Assembly: GCA_015295905.1 (NCBI GenBank)
Contig: DVEB01000096.1
Span: forward strand, 1-45,943
Length of the DNA stretch: 45,943 bases
Source of the DNA: Synechococcales cyanobacterium M55_K2018_004
GTDB lineage: Bacteria; Cyanobacteriota; Cyanobacteriia; Elainellales; Elainellaceae
Direction of reading: 5' to 3'
The notes under the pieces were generated by a model. That model saw only the letters and a list, made by a program, of their open reading frames with translations, was not told where the DNA came from and made no database searches. Position 1 is the first letter of the stretch, and each line of letters starts with the position of its first letter. Position numbers and translations under genes: made by a program. Below are positions 18,201-27,936 of the stretch, piece after piece.

Positions 18201-18972
18201 ACTCCACGTACAAGGTCTTTCCAGTTTGCAGCGAGTCCAGTACAGTTGCTTCAGTGACTTCTAGGTCGTCTGGATGCACGCAGTTGCGCCAGGTTTCATA
18301 GCCAACAGGGGGATCCTGCGGTTCCAGCCCCAGCAAGCGGAAATGATTGGCATTCCAGGTGCTCTGGTTGCATTGGGGATTCCAGTCCCAAAAGCCAGTA
18401 TTCGTCAGTTCCAGCGCAAGGCGCAGTCGTTCTTCTTGAACGCGCAGGCGCTCCTCTGTTGCCTTCCGCTCAGTAATATCAACCGCACAGCCATTGACAA
18501 GCCAGCAGTTGGCGACCTCATCTCGGCGCGAGACGTAGGCAGCAGAAATCCAGCGCAGTGAGCCATCCCGATGAAAAAAGCGGTATTCTGCCGTGGCCTC
18601 ACCCTCTGCCAAAAACGCCTCAAACAACGGCAGAATCACCTGCTCCCAGTCCTCTGGATGGACTCGACTGTTCCAGCAGTTGGGGTCTGCCATGAGTTCT
18701 GCAGCGGTAAAGCCAAACAGACGCTCGGCCCCCGCGGACTGATACTCGTATTCCCAGGTGCAGTCGGCATAGACTCGAAAGCAGATGAGGGAGGCCGTTG
18801 TATTATCAAGCACGTAGCGGAGCCTAGCCTCGGCTGCCTGGTGAGATGCTTTGCTCCGTTCGAGTTCTTGCTGGCTACGCTGCACCTGATCTTCCAACTC
18901 GGCAATGCGAGCCTGGAGTTGTTCGATCAGTCCTTTCTGTGACTCAGACTCAAACGCAAGAGAAGGGGGCAT
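15283..18972 (-). CDS. Multi-PAS/GAF sensor histidine kinase (HisKA_2 type)
   Basis: The 1229-residue soluble kinase has an N-terminal coiled coil (about 12-50), five PAS/PAC units (about 50-170, 180-300, 310-430, 435-560, 570-690), a GAF domain (about 700-860), a sixth PAS (about 880-1010), then EIHHRVKNNLQ with phospho-acceptor His1030 and an HATPase_c domain (NALKYAF, DDGIGIP, LGLLIVQSL). HisKA_2 kinases often sense light or redox; none of the PAS units shows an obvious cofactor cysteine. There are no membrane segments and no receiver domain, and no response regulator lies nearby, so it is an orphan. Start ATG 18972 lacks a clear ribosome binding site. Confidence 0.93.
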   Translation of the reverse strand: MPPSLAFESESQKGLIEQLQARIAELEDQVQRSQQELERSKASHQAAEARLRYVLDNTTASLICFRVYADCTWEYEYQSAGAERLFGFTAAELMADPNCWNSRVHPEDWEQVILPLFEAFLAEGEATAEYRFFHRDGSLRWISAAYVSRRDEVANCWLVNGCAVDITERKATEERLRVQEERLRLALELTNTGFWDWNPQCNQSTWNANHFRLLGLEPQDPPVGYETWRNCVHPDDLEVTEATVLDSLQTGKTLYVEYRVIHPDGTVRWMTSRGKALYNAAGEAVRMVGTIVDISDRKRAEAERQAAEVNLRRYERLVEVTPDLMALVDRSYRYQLANPACLEWVPDHLEGLVGHTVADIIGEATFQTQYKAYFDRCLTGETVQFEAWFDFPRGQCRFMSVVLAPYSEQAGTIAGVVLTARDLTNLKQAETALQHQQRLTDQIAETTLAILYVYDLIENRNVYVNPQVESILGYSPEEIQAMGSHLFVRLVHPADLPRLSQNVQRCFTPADGEVLELEYRMQHKNGEWRWLLSRDKVFSRTATGAPRQIIGVATDITDLKQTEFSLRTAQQQYQTLVENSPDMIRRFDTELRYIYVSPAVTRLMGMPAASFLGKTCREMGMPEPLVHAWETLAQRLLATGEKQIAEFEALTLVGVRSFETVIVPEWDASGKIESILSISRDVTERKAAEQALQRQVQREQSVNRLVRAIRQSLDLNAIVATAATEVARIMPIDHAVIAQYLPERKCWRHIAAYDQAGTVQHDLVREIPDENNPFAERLKRGEVVQVADVNQIDDDVNRAIAQTCVGAWLLVPVVVNGATWGSFSLRRQQAIAAWPPEQIELAQALADQMAIAIQQSQLFHQVQQLNQNLEQQVQQRTAQLKLALSVARMGTWEWDLRTDRQVWSQENYELWGFRTDEQQRVLLQDGTEISPYPTFQLVQRCTHPDDREYMEQKLQEAREQGSVYEAEHRLVWPDGQVRWRYSRGAYLFDEAGVPIKLIGVGMDITERKRGEAQIRESLREKEVLLKEIHHRVKNNLQIITSLLRMQSSQISDRQTILLLQEAQNRVQSMALIHEQLYRSPNLNSIDFGDYLQTLVRNLFRSYGVNPQKIVPTIDTEGLSLSVDAAIPCGLICNELVSNALKYAFPNDISGTVLVRLQPDTAQATVSPALKLIVADDGIGIPPEFDIEHTESLGLLIVQSLTSQLQGKLSLDRSQGTRFEITFPYAHERG

Positions 18973-19229
18973 AATTTTGGAAGTGGTAAAACGCCATTGA
19001 TCAGGAGAGTGAGCGCTTTAGGAAGCCCGCCACAAGAGACACAAACAGAGTCTCGGGCGATGCACTCACTTTCTAGAAGAAACCAATAACCGTATCGTAC
19101 CCAATCAAGCCTGCGACATTTTGCGGGTCAGTCGTTTGTAGGGCTGACTTCAGACTACTCGTTTAAGGGGGGCTGAAGCTCTAGAGAGCTACCATTCCAT
19201 CATGCCCCCGCCGGACGGACTAAAACTAC

Positions 19230-19280
19230 ACCAGGGGTCAGAGGGGCGCACCTCCAGGGTGTGACCCTCTGACCCCTGGT
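19230..19280. repeat. Hairpin with 16-bp perfect arms
   Basis: ACCAGGGGTCAGAGGG (19230-19245) pairs with CCCTCTGACCCCTGGT (19265-19280). No T run follows on either strand. Confidence 0.8.
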
Positions 19281-19299
19281 TGTCATCCCGAGAATTACC

Positions 19300-19334
19300 G
19301 TGTGGCAATACCTACGACGCGGGCATTGCCACAC
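19300..19334. repeat. Hairpin with 10-bp perfect arms
   Basis: GTGTGGCAAT (19300-19309) pairs with ATTGCCACAC (19325-19334). It stands between the previous hairpin and an R-family copy. Confidence 0.75.
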
Positions 19335-19358
19335 CCCTGATACCCTGAAGGCCAGCTA

Positions 19359-19458
19359 CGCTGAACCCCCTGCTGTGCCGTGAACGCCCGTGCGCAACCT
19401 GCATGGCGCAGTGCCCCAAAACCCGCTTAACCACACCTGACTTAACCAGACCTGACGG
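19359..19458 (-). repeat. R-family folded repeat, copy 4 (diverged)
   Basis: The minus-strand reading begins CGTCAGGTCTGGTTAAG, has GTTTTGGGGCACTGCGC and ends GGTTCAGCGTAGCTG. The starting arm is duplicated: CTTAACCACACCTGA at 19426-19440 and CTTAACCAGACCTGA at 19441-19455 on the plus strand. Confidence 0.7.
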
Positions 19459-19499
19459 TTGATACCCTTGAGCCTCAATCCTCGTGGCGGCCTGACTGG

Positions 19500-20846
<1,347 letters not shown>

Positions 20847-20877
20847 CTAGAATTTGTCTAATATCACGCAAACTTCC

Positions 20878-20907
20878 ATTATTTGCAGGGGATGTCCCCC
20901 CTGTCAA
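20878..20907 (-). promoter_or_regulatory. Candidate purA promoter with embedded dyad
   Basis: On the minus strand TTGACA (20907-20902) and AATAAT (20883-20878) are separated by 18 bases, a good sigma-70-type fit, about 45 bases upstream of the purA start. The spacer holds the dyad CAGGGG/CCCCTG (20886-20891 and 20898-20903), which could be an operator. Confidence 0.5.
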
Positions 20908-20941
20908 CGGTAAACATACGAACTTCTACGAGAGGGATTAA

Positions 20942-21988
20942 GTGGCTTTATACGCGGAGTTACATCGCCACCTGGGGGGCTCCGTAGTTCCCCGGATTCT
21001 ATGGCGCTATTTCCAACGCAGTCGGGAAGATCTGGCTAGCAAATTTGATGCTTACGAAGACTTTGAAGACTTCTACACTCGCCCCCGCAACACCCTAGAT
21101 GAGTATCTAGAGTTGCATACGCTGGTAGAGAGTGTGCAGACGGATGAAACGCTGCCCTATTTTGTCTATCGCCTAATGCGGGGAGCCTATGTGTTTGAGA
21201 ACCTGGCCTACCTAGAACTGCGCTATACCCCTTACCTGCGGACGCCAGAACATCTGAGCCAGAACGACCGAATCGAGGCGATGCGGTCGATTGTTGAGGT
21301 GGTGGGCAGAGCTTCGCAACTAGGGGAATACCCGATTGTGACTAGTCAAATTCTCTGTATGCACTCGCGCCTACCCATGGAGGTGAACCGGGCAATTGTC
21401 GATCTGGCGGCTCAGATGCCTCAGTATGTCTGCGGCATTGACTTGGCGGGGGGAGACAACCACTATGGCGATCGCCTCCAGGAATTCATCGCCCTGTATG
21501 AGTATGCGCGATCGCTCGGCCTTAACACCACCGGACATCTCTATGAAACGCCCGCAGGGTGCCACCCCGAACTGCTGCCCTTGCTGATGCGTATTGGTCA
21601 CGGCATCCAGATCCCGCTGAAGCACCCCGAACTGCTGCCAGAGGTGGCCCGTCGCGGCCAATGCCTGGAGGTTTGCCCCACGACCTACCTAAAGACTGGC
21701 ACTCTGCAAGACCTGCACCAGCTCAAAGTTGTGTTCGATCGCTGCTTTGAGGCGGGGGTCGATATTGCCATCTGCACCGACAACGCTGGCCTGCACAATG
21801 TTCGACTACCGTTTGAGTACGAGAGCCTGCTGACCCACGACATCATCGGCTTTGAAGAGCTGCAAGCCTGTCAGGATGCAGCTTTCCGTCATGCCTTCGC
21901 CTGGAAGTATGAGCAGCGACCGGAGCGGATTCTAAACCAGGTGTTGCGATCGCAGCCCGACACCGTGCCCGGAGTACCACTCTACTAA
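20942..21988 (+). CDS. Adenosine/adenine deaminase-like metal-dependent hydrolase
   Basis: The 348-residue protein has the amidohydrolase signature of the adenosine deaminase family: H8-x-H10 (HRHLGGS), His199 and Glu202 in GHLYE (equivalent of HAGE), His220 in RIGHG, and CPTTYLKTG. The last metal ligand is Asp280 in CTDN; family deaminases have two aspartates here (TDDP), so the purine-contacting second Asp is Asn281. It may deaminate a different substrate. The gene starts with GTG at 20942 and is divergent from purA, which suggests a purine role, but the exact reaction is uncertain. Its stop codon begins a 16-bp tandem duplication. Confidence 0.8.
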   Translation: MALYAELHRHLGGSVVPRILWRYFQRSREDLASKFDAYEDFEDFYTRPRNTLDEYLELHTLVESVQTDETLPYFVYRLMRGAYVFENLAYLELRYTPYLRTPEHLSQNDRIEAMRSIVEVVGRASQLGEYPIVTSQILCMHSRLPMEVNRAIVDLAAQMPQYVCGIDLAGGDNHYGDRLQEFIALYEYARSLGLNTTGHLYETPAGCHPELLPLLMRIGHGIQIPLKHPELLPEVARRGQCLEVCPTTYLKTGTLQDLHQLKVVFDRCFEAGVDIAICTDNAGLHNVRLPFEYESLLTHDIIGFEELQACQDAAFRHAFAWKYEQRPERILNQVLRSQPDTVPGVPLY

Positions 21989-22017
21989 AACTGGCTCATA
22001 GTAAAACTGGCTCACAA
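21986..22017. repeat. 16-bp tandem duplication at the stop codon
   Basis: TAAAACTGGCTCATAG (starting with the TAA stop of the deaminase-like gene) is followed by TAAAACTGGCTCACAA, 14 of 16 identical. Confidence 0.85.
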
Positions 22018-22052
22018 CAAGAGGAAACGCTATGTCATAGCGTTTCCTCTTG
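22018..22052. terminator. Perfect palindromic stem, probable bidirectional terminator
   Basis: CAAGAGGAAACGCTATG (22018-22034) and CATAGCGTTTCCTCTTG (22036-22052) are perfect 17-bp arms around one base. There is no T run on the plus side, so its role as a terminator of the deaminase-like gene is inferred. Tandem duplications flank it on both sides. Confidence 0.55.
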
Positions 22053-22055
22053 CTA

Positions 22056-22089
22056 AAACGTGATAGTGACTCAAACGTGATAGTGAACG
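22056..22089. repeat. 17-bp tandem duplication
   Basis: AAACGTGATAGTGACTC is followed by AAACGTGATAGTGAACG; the first 14 bases are identical. It leads directly into R-family copy 5. Confidence 0.8.
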
Positions 22090-22210
22090 GGAATTGCGGA
22101 TACGCTGAAACTCTTGCTGTTCCGCGTGCAACACGCACGGAACAGCAAGAGTTTTGGGGCACCGCGTACGTCGCAGTACCCCAAAACCCGCTTAACCAGA
22201 CCTGACGTTA
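22086..22210 (-). repeat. R-family composite folded repeat, copy 5 (best preserved)
   Basis: Two strong hairpins sit side by side: AAACTCTTGCTGTTCCG/CGGAACAGCAAGAGTTT (22108-22124 and 22138-22154, perfect 17-bp arms) and GTTTTGGGG/CCCCAAAAC (22151-22159 and 22179-22187). Outer arms (minus strand TAACGTCAGGTCTGGTTAAG and GCGTATCCGCAATTCCCG) close them, so the whole can fold as a three-way junction. It ends 14 bases before the psb27 stop. Confidence 0.85.
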
Positions 22211-22223
22211 GTGACGATGTCAT

Positions 22224-22622
22224 CTATGCTTCGCGCTTCAGAGCCGATTCAACCTGCTTAAATTCCTGTTCCAGACGTTGCTTCAGCTTTTCAGGGATGG
22301 GGCGGTTGGGGTAAGACGCGTAATGGCCTGCTAGGGAATTCAAGGCCGTCCGCATGGTGGTGAAGGAACTCAACTTGGCCAGCGATGAGTCGCGCCGATA
22401 GCGGGCAGCAAAATCATTGATTAGTCTGCGAGCTTCTGCCTGAGCTGCCGACTTTTGGGGAGCGTCGTCGGGCAAGGTTAGCGCTGTTCTAAGGCTTTCA
22501 ATTACCGCGAGGGTATCTTGACGGTAGTTGCCCGACAACCCGGCTGGTGCTCCAGAGCACCCCATCAGACCAACGACCAGCACCAGAGCTAACGCAAACG
22601 CACGCGACAAAAATCTTTTCAT
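22224..22622 (-). CDS. psb27: Photosystem II assembly lipoprotein Psb27
   Basis: The 132-residue protein has a lipoprotein signal (LALVLVVGLMGC, lipidated Cys at about 22) and the Psb27 helical-bundle motifs: NYRQDTLAVIESLR, AEARRLINDFAARYRRD, FTTMRTALNSLAGHY and LKQRLEQEFKQVE. Psb27 sits on the lumenal face of CP43 and holds assembling or repairing photosystem II ready for manganese-cluster insertion. Length is typical. An R-family repeat follows its 3' end. Confidence 0.96.
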   Translation of the reverse strand: MKRFLSRAFALALVLVVGLMGCSGAPAGLSGNYRQDTLAVIESLRTALTLPDDAPQKSAAQAEARRLINDFAARYRRDSSLAKLSSFTTMRTALNSLAGHYASYPNRPIPEKLKQRLEQEFKQVESALKREA

Positions 22623-22750
22623 ATCACCTCAGCAGAGTAGGGCAGGGGTTCGATGTGTATCAGGAATTACAACATCGGGGATCAAGCAATATTCGTTATC
22701 TTATCTTGATCCGTTACCGATGCCAGCAAAAATTATTATGAGAACACCTC

Positions 22751-24175
22751 TCAGCTTAGTTTCTGTTGTTCTCTGCGGGCCTTCAGCTTCAGGAGAACCT
22801 CTGCGTGGATTTCGCGGGTGATTGGATAGAAGTAAGCAAGAATGAGGCTGATCACCAGCAGAACGGCGGGAAAGACCCCAGTAGCCAGGCGGATGGCCTC
22901 CGTTGCAGCGACGGGTTGTTCAGGCATGGGTTGTCCGGCAACACGTTCGATGAATCCAGCCTGACGGAGGACAACCCCGACAGCAAACAGCCCTACCCCC
23001 CGACTAATTTTCTGCCCTAGGGTCATGAAGCTATAGAAAATCCCTTCTCGTCGCTGCCCCGTCTGCAACTCATCCAGTTCAATTACATCGGGGAGCATCG
23101 ACCAAGGAATTAGGTAGGCAGTAGACACACCAAAACCCACCACAACCGCTAGGGGATAGACTAGGTTGGTCTGTTCAGGGCGGAGCATCATCAAGCCAAT
23201 TTGACCGACGAGCCAGAGGCTAATGCCTAGAAAATAGGCTCCTTTTTTGCCGATGCGCTGGCTCACTTGGTTCCACACTGCCAGCATCAGGAGTGCGGTG
23301 ATCTGGACGGCGATCGCTGCCTGAGTGACCGACGTCTCTGGCAACTGCATCCAATTGACAATGTAGAAGGGCAGGATGGCGGCTGTGTTCTGAAAGGCCA
23401 GCCAGGAGCAGAGATAAATTCCCATGACAAACAGAAAGGCGCGGTTGCTAAAGGCAATGCGGATCTGTTGCAGCAGAGGCATGGCAGCTTCAGCTTCAAT
23501 TTGTTCGCGGGTGACCTCAGCGGCGATCGCCCGATGCCAGATGCCCCAGGCACACCAGAACAGGGGCAGGGTGGAGAGAACGGCTGTCACCAGTCCCAGC
23601 ACAATGTATTGGAGCTTTGGATCACTCTGATAGAGCGCAAAGATGACCTGCGCCAGAACTAACGATAAAATGCTGCCGCCAATCGAGAAGGCAAAGCGGA
23701 AGCTGTTGAGACTAGTACGCTCGTCATAGTCCTGCGTCAGTTCGGGGGTGAGCGCGGTGTAGGGCAGGTTGACGACCGTAAAGAAGGTGTTAGAGACTAA
23801 GGCGATCGCCAGGTAGTACCCAAATAAGACCCACTGATTGCTGGCTGGCACAATCCACTGCAAGAAGTAGGTGATACCAAACGGGATTGCGCCATACACA
23901 ATCCACGGTAGGCGACGTCCCCAGCGGTGTTGGGTGCGATCGCTCACAACACCCACCATAGGGTCATTCACCGCATCCCAGATATTGCCTAGCAGCAAAA
24001 TACTACCTGCTAGCGCCGGGTTTAAGCCTGCCACATTGACCAGGAAGTAGAGCAGGAAAAACACCAGGATATTGGCCGTGATTGCAGGGCCAAGATCGCC
24101 CGCTCCGTAAGCAAGTTTCTCCTTAAGAGAGAGGTGACCCTGGACAGATTGGGCAGATTCAACAGGATTGGACAT
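22751..24175 (-). CDS. GPH-family (MelB-like) sugar:cation symporter, MFS
   Basis: The 474-residue protein has about 12 membrane helices and the GPH signature NIWDAVNDPMVGVVSDRT in helix 2, followed by RRLPWIVYGAIPFG. The first Asp residues of this motif bind the coupling cation in MelB. Members import sugars or glycosides with Na+ or H+. The protein ends LKARREQQKLS in the cytosol. The gene is divergent from the phosphoribosyltransferase gene. Substrate not identifiable. Confidence 0.9.
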   Translation of the reverse strand: MSNPVESAQSVQGHLSLKEKLAYGAGDLGPAITANILVFFLLYFLVNVAGLNPALAGSILLLGNIWDAVNDPMVGVVSDRTQHRWGRRLPWIVYGAIPFGITYFLQWIVPASNQWVLFGYYLAIALVSNTFFTVVNLPYTALTPELTQDYDERTSLNSFRFAFSIGGSILSLVLAQVIFALYQSDPKLQYIVLGLVTAVLSTLPLFWCAWGIWHRAIAAEVTREQIEAEAAMPLLQQIRIAFSNRAFLFVMGIYLCSWLAFQNTAAILPFYIVNWMQLPETSVTQAAIAVQITALLMLAVWNQVSQRIGKKGAYFLGISLWLVGQIGLMMLRPEQTNLVYPLAVVVGFGVSTAYLIPWSMLPDVIELDELQTGQRREGIFYSFMTLGQKISRGVGLFAVGVVLRQAGFIERVAGQPMPEQPVAATEAIRLATGVFPAVLLVISLILAYFYPITREIHAEVLLKLKARREQQKLS

Positions 24176-24387
24176 CAGGTTTTCGTGGAATTCCGTGATC
24201 CAGTTGTATCATTCTCATCTATAGCAGGCCTAAATATTTTGTGAAGCAGTCCGTTGTGATCACAGCCCCCATGGCAAGGCTCGTCTGCCGCACAACTTGA
24301 AACCAGCGATGGCTCTAGCCAACCGCCGTTGCTCGCTCGCCAAGCCGCTGACTGAACCGACAACTCACCACTAAGCATTCATCTTCT

Positions 24388-24912
24388 ATGTCTGACCTCT
24401 ACGTTTCCTGGGAAGAGTACCATCACCTGATCGAAAAGCTTGCTGTCAAGGTCTATGAGTCCCAATGGCAGTTCAACCAAATTATTTGCTTGGCCAAGGG
24501 TGGGTTGCGCGTAGGCGATATCCTCTCCCGATTGTTTGACCAACCGCTTGCCATTCTCTCCACCTCTTCCTACGGTGGCGTTGGCAACCGGGTACGCGGG
24601 TCGGTCACCTTTTCTCGTGACCTGTCCATGACAACAGCAAATTTAGGGAGCCACATCCTACTCGTGGATGACTTGGTGGATTCAGGGGTGACACTGAAGC
24701 GAACGCTCACCTGGCTCGATCGCAAGTACGGCTTTTACATTGAAGAAGTTCGCACGGCTGTCCTTTGGTACAAGGATTGTTCTGTCATTAAACCGGACTA
24801 CTACGTCGATTACCTAGCAGACAATCCCTGGATTCACCAACCCTTTGAACCCTACGAAGACATGACACCAGAAGAGTTGCTGGCGAAGTGGGCAGCTTCC
24901 CCAAGTTCGTAG
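24388..24912 (+). CDS. Phosphoribosyltransferase, xanthine/hypoxanthine type
   Basis: The 174-residue protein carries the PRPP-binding motif ILLVDDLVDSGVTL at about 89-102 and an N-terminal CLAKGGLRVGDILSR segment, the PPi loop of type I PRTases. The conserved YVSWEEYHHLIEKLA start is shared with bacterial Gpt-like proteins and with archaeal HGPRT relatives. It probably salvages a purine base to its nucleotide, but base specificity cannot be assigned. Confidence 0.88.
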   Translation: MSDLYVSWEEYHHLIEKLAVKVYESQWQFNQIICLAKGGLRVGDILSRLFDQPLAILSTSSYGGVGNRVRGSVTFSRDLSMTTANLGSHILLVDDLVDSGVTLKRTLTWLDRKYGFYIEEVRTAVLWYKDCSVIKPDYYVDYLADNPWIHQPFEPYEDMTPEELLAKWAASPSS

Positions 24913-24974
24913 TCGTTTTAGGTTAGGACAGCGCGTTTTGCAGGAAACTCTCTGCAACCATAAGCGACAGCCCA

Positions 24975-25781
24975 CTACTCGGCAGTTGCACAGTCAAAAA
25001 TCGCTTCCTGCTGCTCTGAACCGAAGATATAGTCGTACTCAAAGTGTAGGGAATTGGGGTGACGAATGATGGAAAAACCAAACAGACTGACTAGATCAGT
25101 GGTAAACGTTGCCATCACAAGTTCAATCAGTTTTCGTTCGGAAATCTCTGGTTTCTGCACAAAGTAACTACGCTTGGCAAAAAAGACGCCCTCGTCCTTA
25201 GGAACAATGATGCCATTGACCCGATGGGCGTGTTGAATGGGTTTGATATAGGTATTGATAAATTCTTCCTGGTTGCGTTGCAGCCGGTAGAGTCGCTCAT
25301 GCTCCAACCAGCTCATGCGAAACATCATTTGTAGTAGCTCGAAGCCCAGAATATAGTTGAAAACATTATTTCGTTCCTCAGTACTGAATACCAACCGCAG
25401 CGCCGATTCTAGGTATAGCTCGGGTTGACGACGGGCATCCTGTGCCGAGTGAATGTAGAACTGCCGGATATACCGCCGCAACACTGTTGCGTTTAGCTCG
25501 GTATTAATCCGAAATTCCTTGAGATACTCCCGGACGCGCTGCTCAGTTTCCTTGTCCTCCAGCTTCTTGGAGACCAAGCCATCAGCAGTGTAATCATCCA
25601 AAAACTCTGCCTGCGTTTCTGGCGACGCGGCAGACATCAGATAACAGAGCGAGAGGACATAGCGACGCTGATGCCAGGGCAAACTCTCAAACCAGGCTTT
25701 TGCCTCGGGGGGCAATTTTCCCAGAATATTCTCTGGAGTAGACAGGAGAGGAAATGTAACGCGGTTGCTTTTGACTTCCAT
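24975..25781 (-). CDS. Conserved cyanobacterial protein of unknown function
   Basis: I do not recognise a named family. The predicted 268-residue protein is soluble and rich in charged helices, with motifs that look strongly constrained: WHQRRYVLSLCYLMSAASPE, LRRYIRQFYIHSAQDA, YRLQRNQEEFINTYIKPI and IIVPKDEGVFFAKR. No signal peptide or membrane helix is seen. I place the start at 25781 (MEVKSNRVTFPLLS); an upstream in-frame extension of 61 residues is low-complexity and crosses an exact tandem duplication, so it is unlikely to be translated. It lies about 210 bases downstream of aspS, on the same strand. Confidence 0.7.
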   Translation of the reverse strand: MEVKSNRVTFPLLSTPENILGKLPPEAKAWFESLPWHQRRYVLSLCYLMSAASPETQAEFLDDYTADGLVSKKLEDKETEQRVREYLKEFRINTELNATVLRRYIRQFYIHSAQDARRQPELYLESALRLVFSTEERNNVFNYILGFELLQMMFRMSWLEHERLYRLQRNQEEFINTYIKPIQHAHRVNGIIVPKDEGVFFAKRSYFVQKPEISERKLIELVMATFTTDLVSLFGFSIIRHPNSLHFEYDYIFGSEQQEAIFDCATAE

Positions 25782-25801
25782 AGTAGGGGCAAGTAGGGGC
25801 A
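25782..25801. repeat. 10-bp exact tandem duplication
   Basis: AGTAGGGGCA occurs twice in a row, directly upstream of the start of the conserved unknown gene. Confidence 0.85.
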
Positions 25802-25992
25802 CCGGCAGAGGTGTATACGGGTGTTTTTTTACACCTAGGGAGAGAATGCGACGGTAAAAATTCGTCGCCCTAGTATTCCCCACTGTCCCTTCAGGATATC
25901 GAGTTCCAGGTGATCGAGAATGGGAGACTTGGGGCGTGTGACCTACGCCCCCACCAGATCCCAATCAATGTGAAGGCCGCTAGATCAGACCG

Positions 25993-27789
25993 TTAGGACT
26001 GACCCTTTTCAGGTTTATAGGTGGAAGCAATCTGCAATTCCTTGAGTTGCTTGTCATCCACTCTGGAAGGAGCATTGGTGAGCATACAGCGGGCCTGCTG
26101 CGTTTTGGGAAAGGCGATCGCGTCTCGGATCGATTCTTCACCAGCCAGCAACATCACCAGCCGGTCTAAGCCGTAGGCAATCCCACCGTGGGGAGGGGTG
26201 CCATATTCAAACGCCTCCAGCAAAAAGCCAAACTTATTGCGGGCTTCCTCCTCTGACAGGCCAATGGTTTCAAACACCTGCTGCTGCAAGTCGGGTTGGT
26301 AGATTCGCAGACTCCCCCCTCCGATTTCAAACCCGTTAAATACTAGGTCATAGGCTTGAGCACGGGCTGTTTTCAAGTCATTGCGGTCTTCTGGAAAAGG
26401 TGAAGTGAATGGGTGGTGCAGGGCTTCCAGCCGCTGCTCATCCGCATTCCATTCAAACATCGGGAAATGGGTAATCCACAGGAGATGAATTTGATCCGTG
26501 GGGATCAGGTTCATCTCCCGCGCCACCACCTGACGCAGCCGATCGAGCGTTTTGTTGACCGTGGGCGCATCTCCAGCGCCAAACAGCAGTAGGTGTCCGG
26601 CTTGAGCACCCGTCCGCTGCAGGATCGCTTGTTTCTGTGCCGTCGTCAGGTTGTCCTTAATGGCGCCGATCGTATCAATCTCGCCATCCTCGCGTACCCG
26701 AATGTAGGCCAGTCCTTTGGCTCCGGCCTCAACTGCTTCCTTGAACAGGTCGCCACCCGGTTTGATCCGCACATTTGAGATGGTGTCATTGCCGTTGGGG
26801 ATTGGCAGGATTTTAACGATTCCTCCCTTCTGCACCGCATCCGCAAACACCTTGAAGCCGGAGTCTTGCAGCACCTCCGACACATCCACGAGTTCCAGCC
26901 CGTAGCGGGTGTCTGGCTTATCGCAGCCATAGCGGTCCATCGCTTCCGCATAGGTGAGACGCGGGAAGGGGCGCGGCAGGTCGATCCCCTTCACCTGCTT
27001 AAAGATGTGGCAGACAAGCCGTTCGTTCAAGTCCAGGATTTCGTCCTGGGTCATGAAGCTCATCTCCATATCTAACTGAGTGAATTCGGGTTGGCGGTCA
27101 GCCCTCAGGTCTTCATCACGGAAGCAGCGAGCAATCTGGTAGTAACGATCGAACCCGGCCACCATGAGGATTTGCTTGAACAACTGGGGGGACTGGGGCA
27201 GAGCGTAAAACTCACCAGGGTTGACCCGGCTGGGCACTAGATAGTCCCGCGCCCCTTCAGGAGTTGAGCGGGTGAGCACGGGGGTCTCAACTTCGATGAA
27301 GCCCTCCGTATCTTCTAAAAATCGCCGGATGGCCTTAATCACCTGATGGCGTAGTTGCAGGTTTTGGCTCATCCGCTCTCGCCGCAAGTCCAAGTAGCGA
27401 TACTTAAGGCGCAGGTCTTCGCGCACTGGCTCAGATTCGGCGGTAGAAACCTGGAAGGGGAGTTGCTTGCGGACGGCGTTCAGTAGTTCGATCTGATCTG
27501 CATAGATTTCGACTTCGCCCGTAGCTAATCGAGGATTCAGCGATTCAGGCGGACGTTGAGTGACCCGTCCAGTGACTTTCACAACATATTCGTTACGTAG
27601 GCTATCGGCCAGTTTGTAGGAGTTGGGGGTGCGTTCGGGGTCGCTGACGATCTGAGCAATGCCCGTGCGATCGCGCAGATCTAAAAAAATCACGCCGCCA
27701 TGATCTCGCCGCCGATCGACCCATCCAAACAGGGTGACGGTTTCACCGACGTGTTCGGCTCTGAGTTGACCGCAATAGTGAGTTCGCAT
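25993..27789 (-). CDS. aspS: Aspartyl-tRNA synthetase
   Basis: The 598-residue protein starts [16 protein letters not shown], with an N-terminal OB-fold anticodon-binding domain. The class II core has motif 2 [16 protein letters not shown] and motif 3 [13 protein letters not shown]. The bacterial GAD insertion lies in the middle. It charges tRNA-Asp; without a GatCAB context it cannot be told whether it also charges tRNA-Asn. I chose ATG 27789 over an in-frame extension of 15 residues because the family begins at MRTHYCG. Confidence 0.97.
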   Translation of the reverse strand: MRTHYCGQLRAEHVGETVTLFGWVDRRRDHGGVIFLDLRDRTGIAQIVSDPERTPNSYKLADSLRNEYVVKVTGRVTQRPPESLNPRLATGEVEIYADQIELLNAVRKQLPFQVSTAESEPVREDLRLKYRYLDLRRERMSQNLQLRHQVIKAIRRFLEDTEGFIEVETPVLTRSTPEGARDYLVPSRVNPGEFYALPQSPQLFKQILMVAGFDRYYQIARCFRDEDLRADRQPEFTQLDMEMSFMTQDEILDLNERLVCHIFKQVKGIDLPRPFPRLTYAEAMDRYGCDKPDTRYGLELVDVSEVLQDSGFKVFADAVQKGGIVKILPIPNGNDTISNVRIKPGGDLFKEAVEAGAKGLAYIRVREDGEIDTIGAIKDNLTTAQKQAILQRTGAQAGHLLLFGAGDAPTVNKTLDRLRQVVAREMNLIPTDQIHLLWITHFPMFEWNADEQRLEALHHPFTSPFPEDRNDLKTARAQAYDLVFNGFEIGGGSLRIYQPDLQQQVFETIGLSEEEARNKFGFLLEAFEYGTPPHGGIAYGLDRLVMLLAGEESIRDAIAFPKTQQARCMLTNAPSRVDDKQLKELQIASTYKPEKGQS

Positions 27790-27936
27790 GGCTCTGAATA
27801 ATCTTTCCTGAAATAGACAAGGGACTGCAAGCAAACCTTTTCATTATCCAGTATTGCTGGGAAATCCGATCCGACTTCGGTTCAATTGCAGCCGTTTCCG
27901 CTCAAGGATGAGGCGGCCAGGTCAGATATGGCTGGT

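Larger units (their letters stand above)
18973..19499. other. Intergenic spacer with three successive folded elements
   Basis: No gene is seen in these 527 bases. The kinase leader (18973-19190) is followed by a 16-bp-arm hairpin (19230-19280), a 10-bp-arm hairpin (19300-19334) and an R-family copy (about 19359-19458) that ends with a 15-bp tandem duplication near the 3' end of purA. Confidence 0.5.

Noticed and set aside
24175-24378. Open frame of 67 codons upstream of the symporter
   Set aside because: It begins in the divergent promoter region, has no motif and ends at the symporter start.
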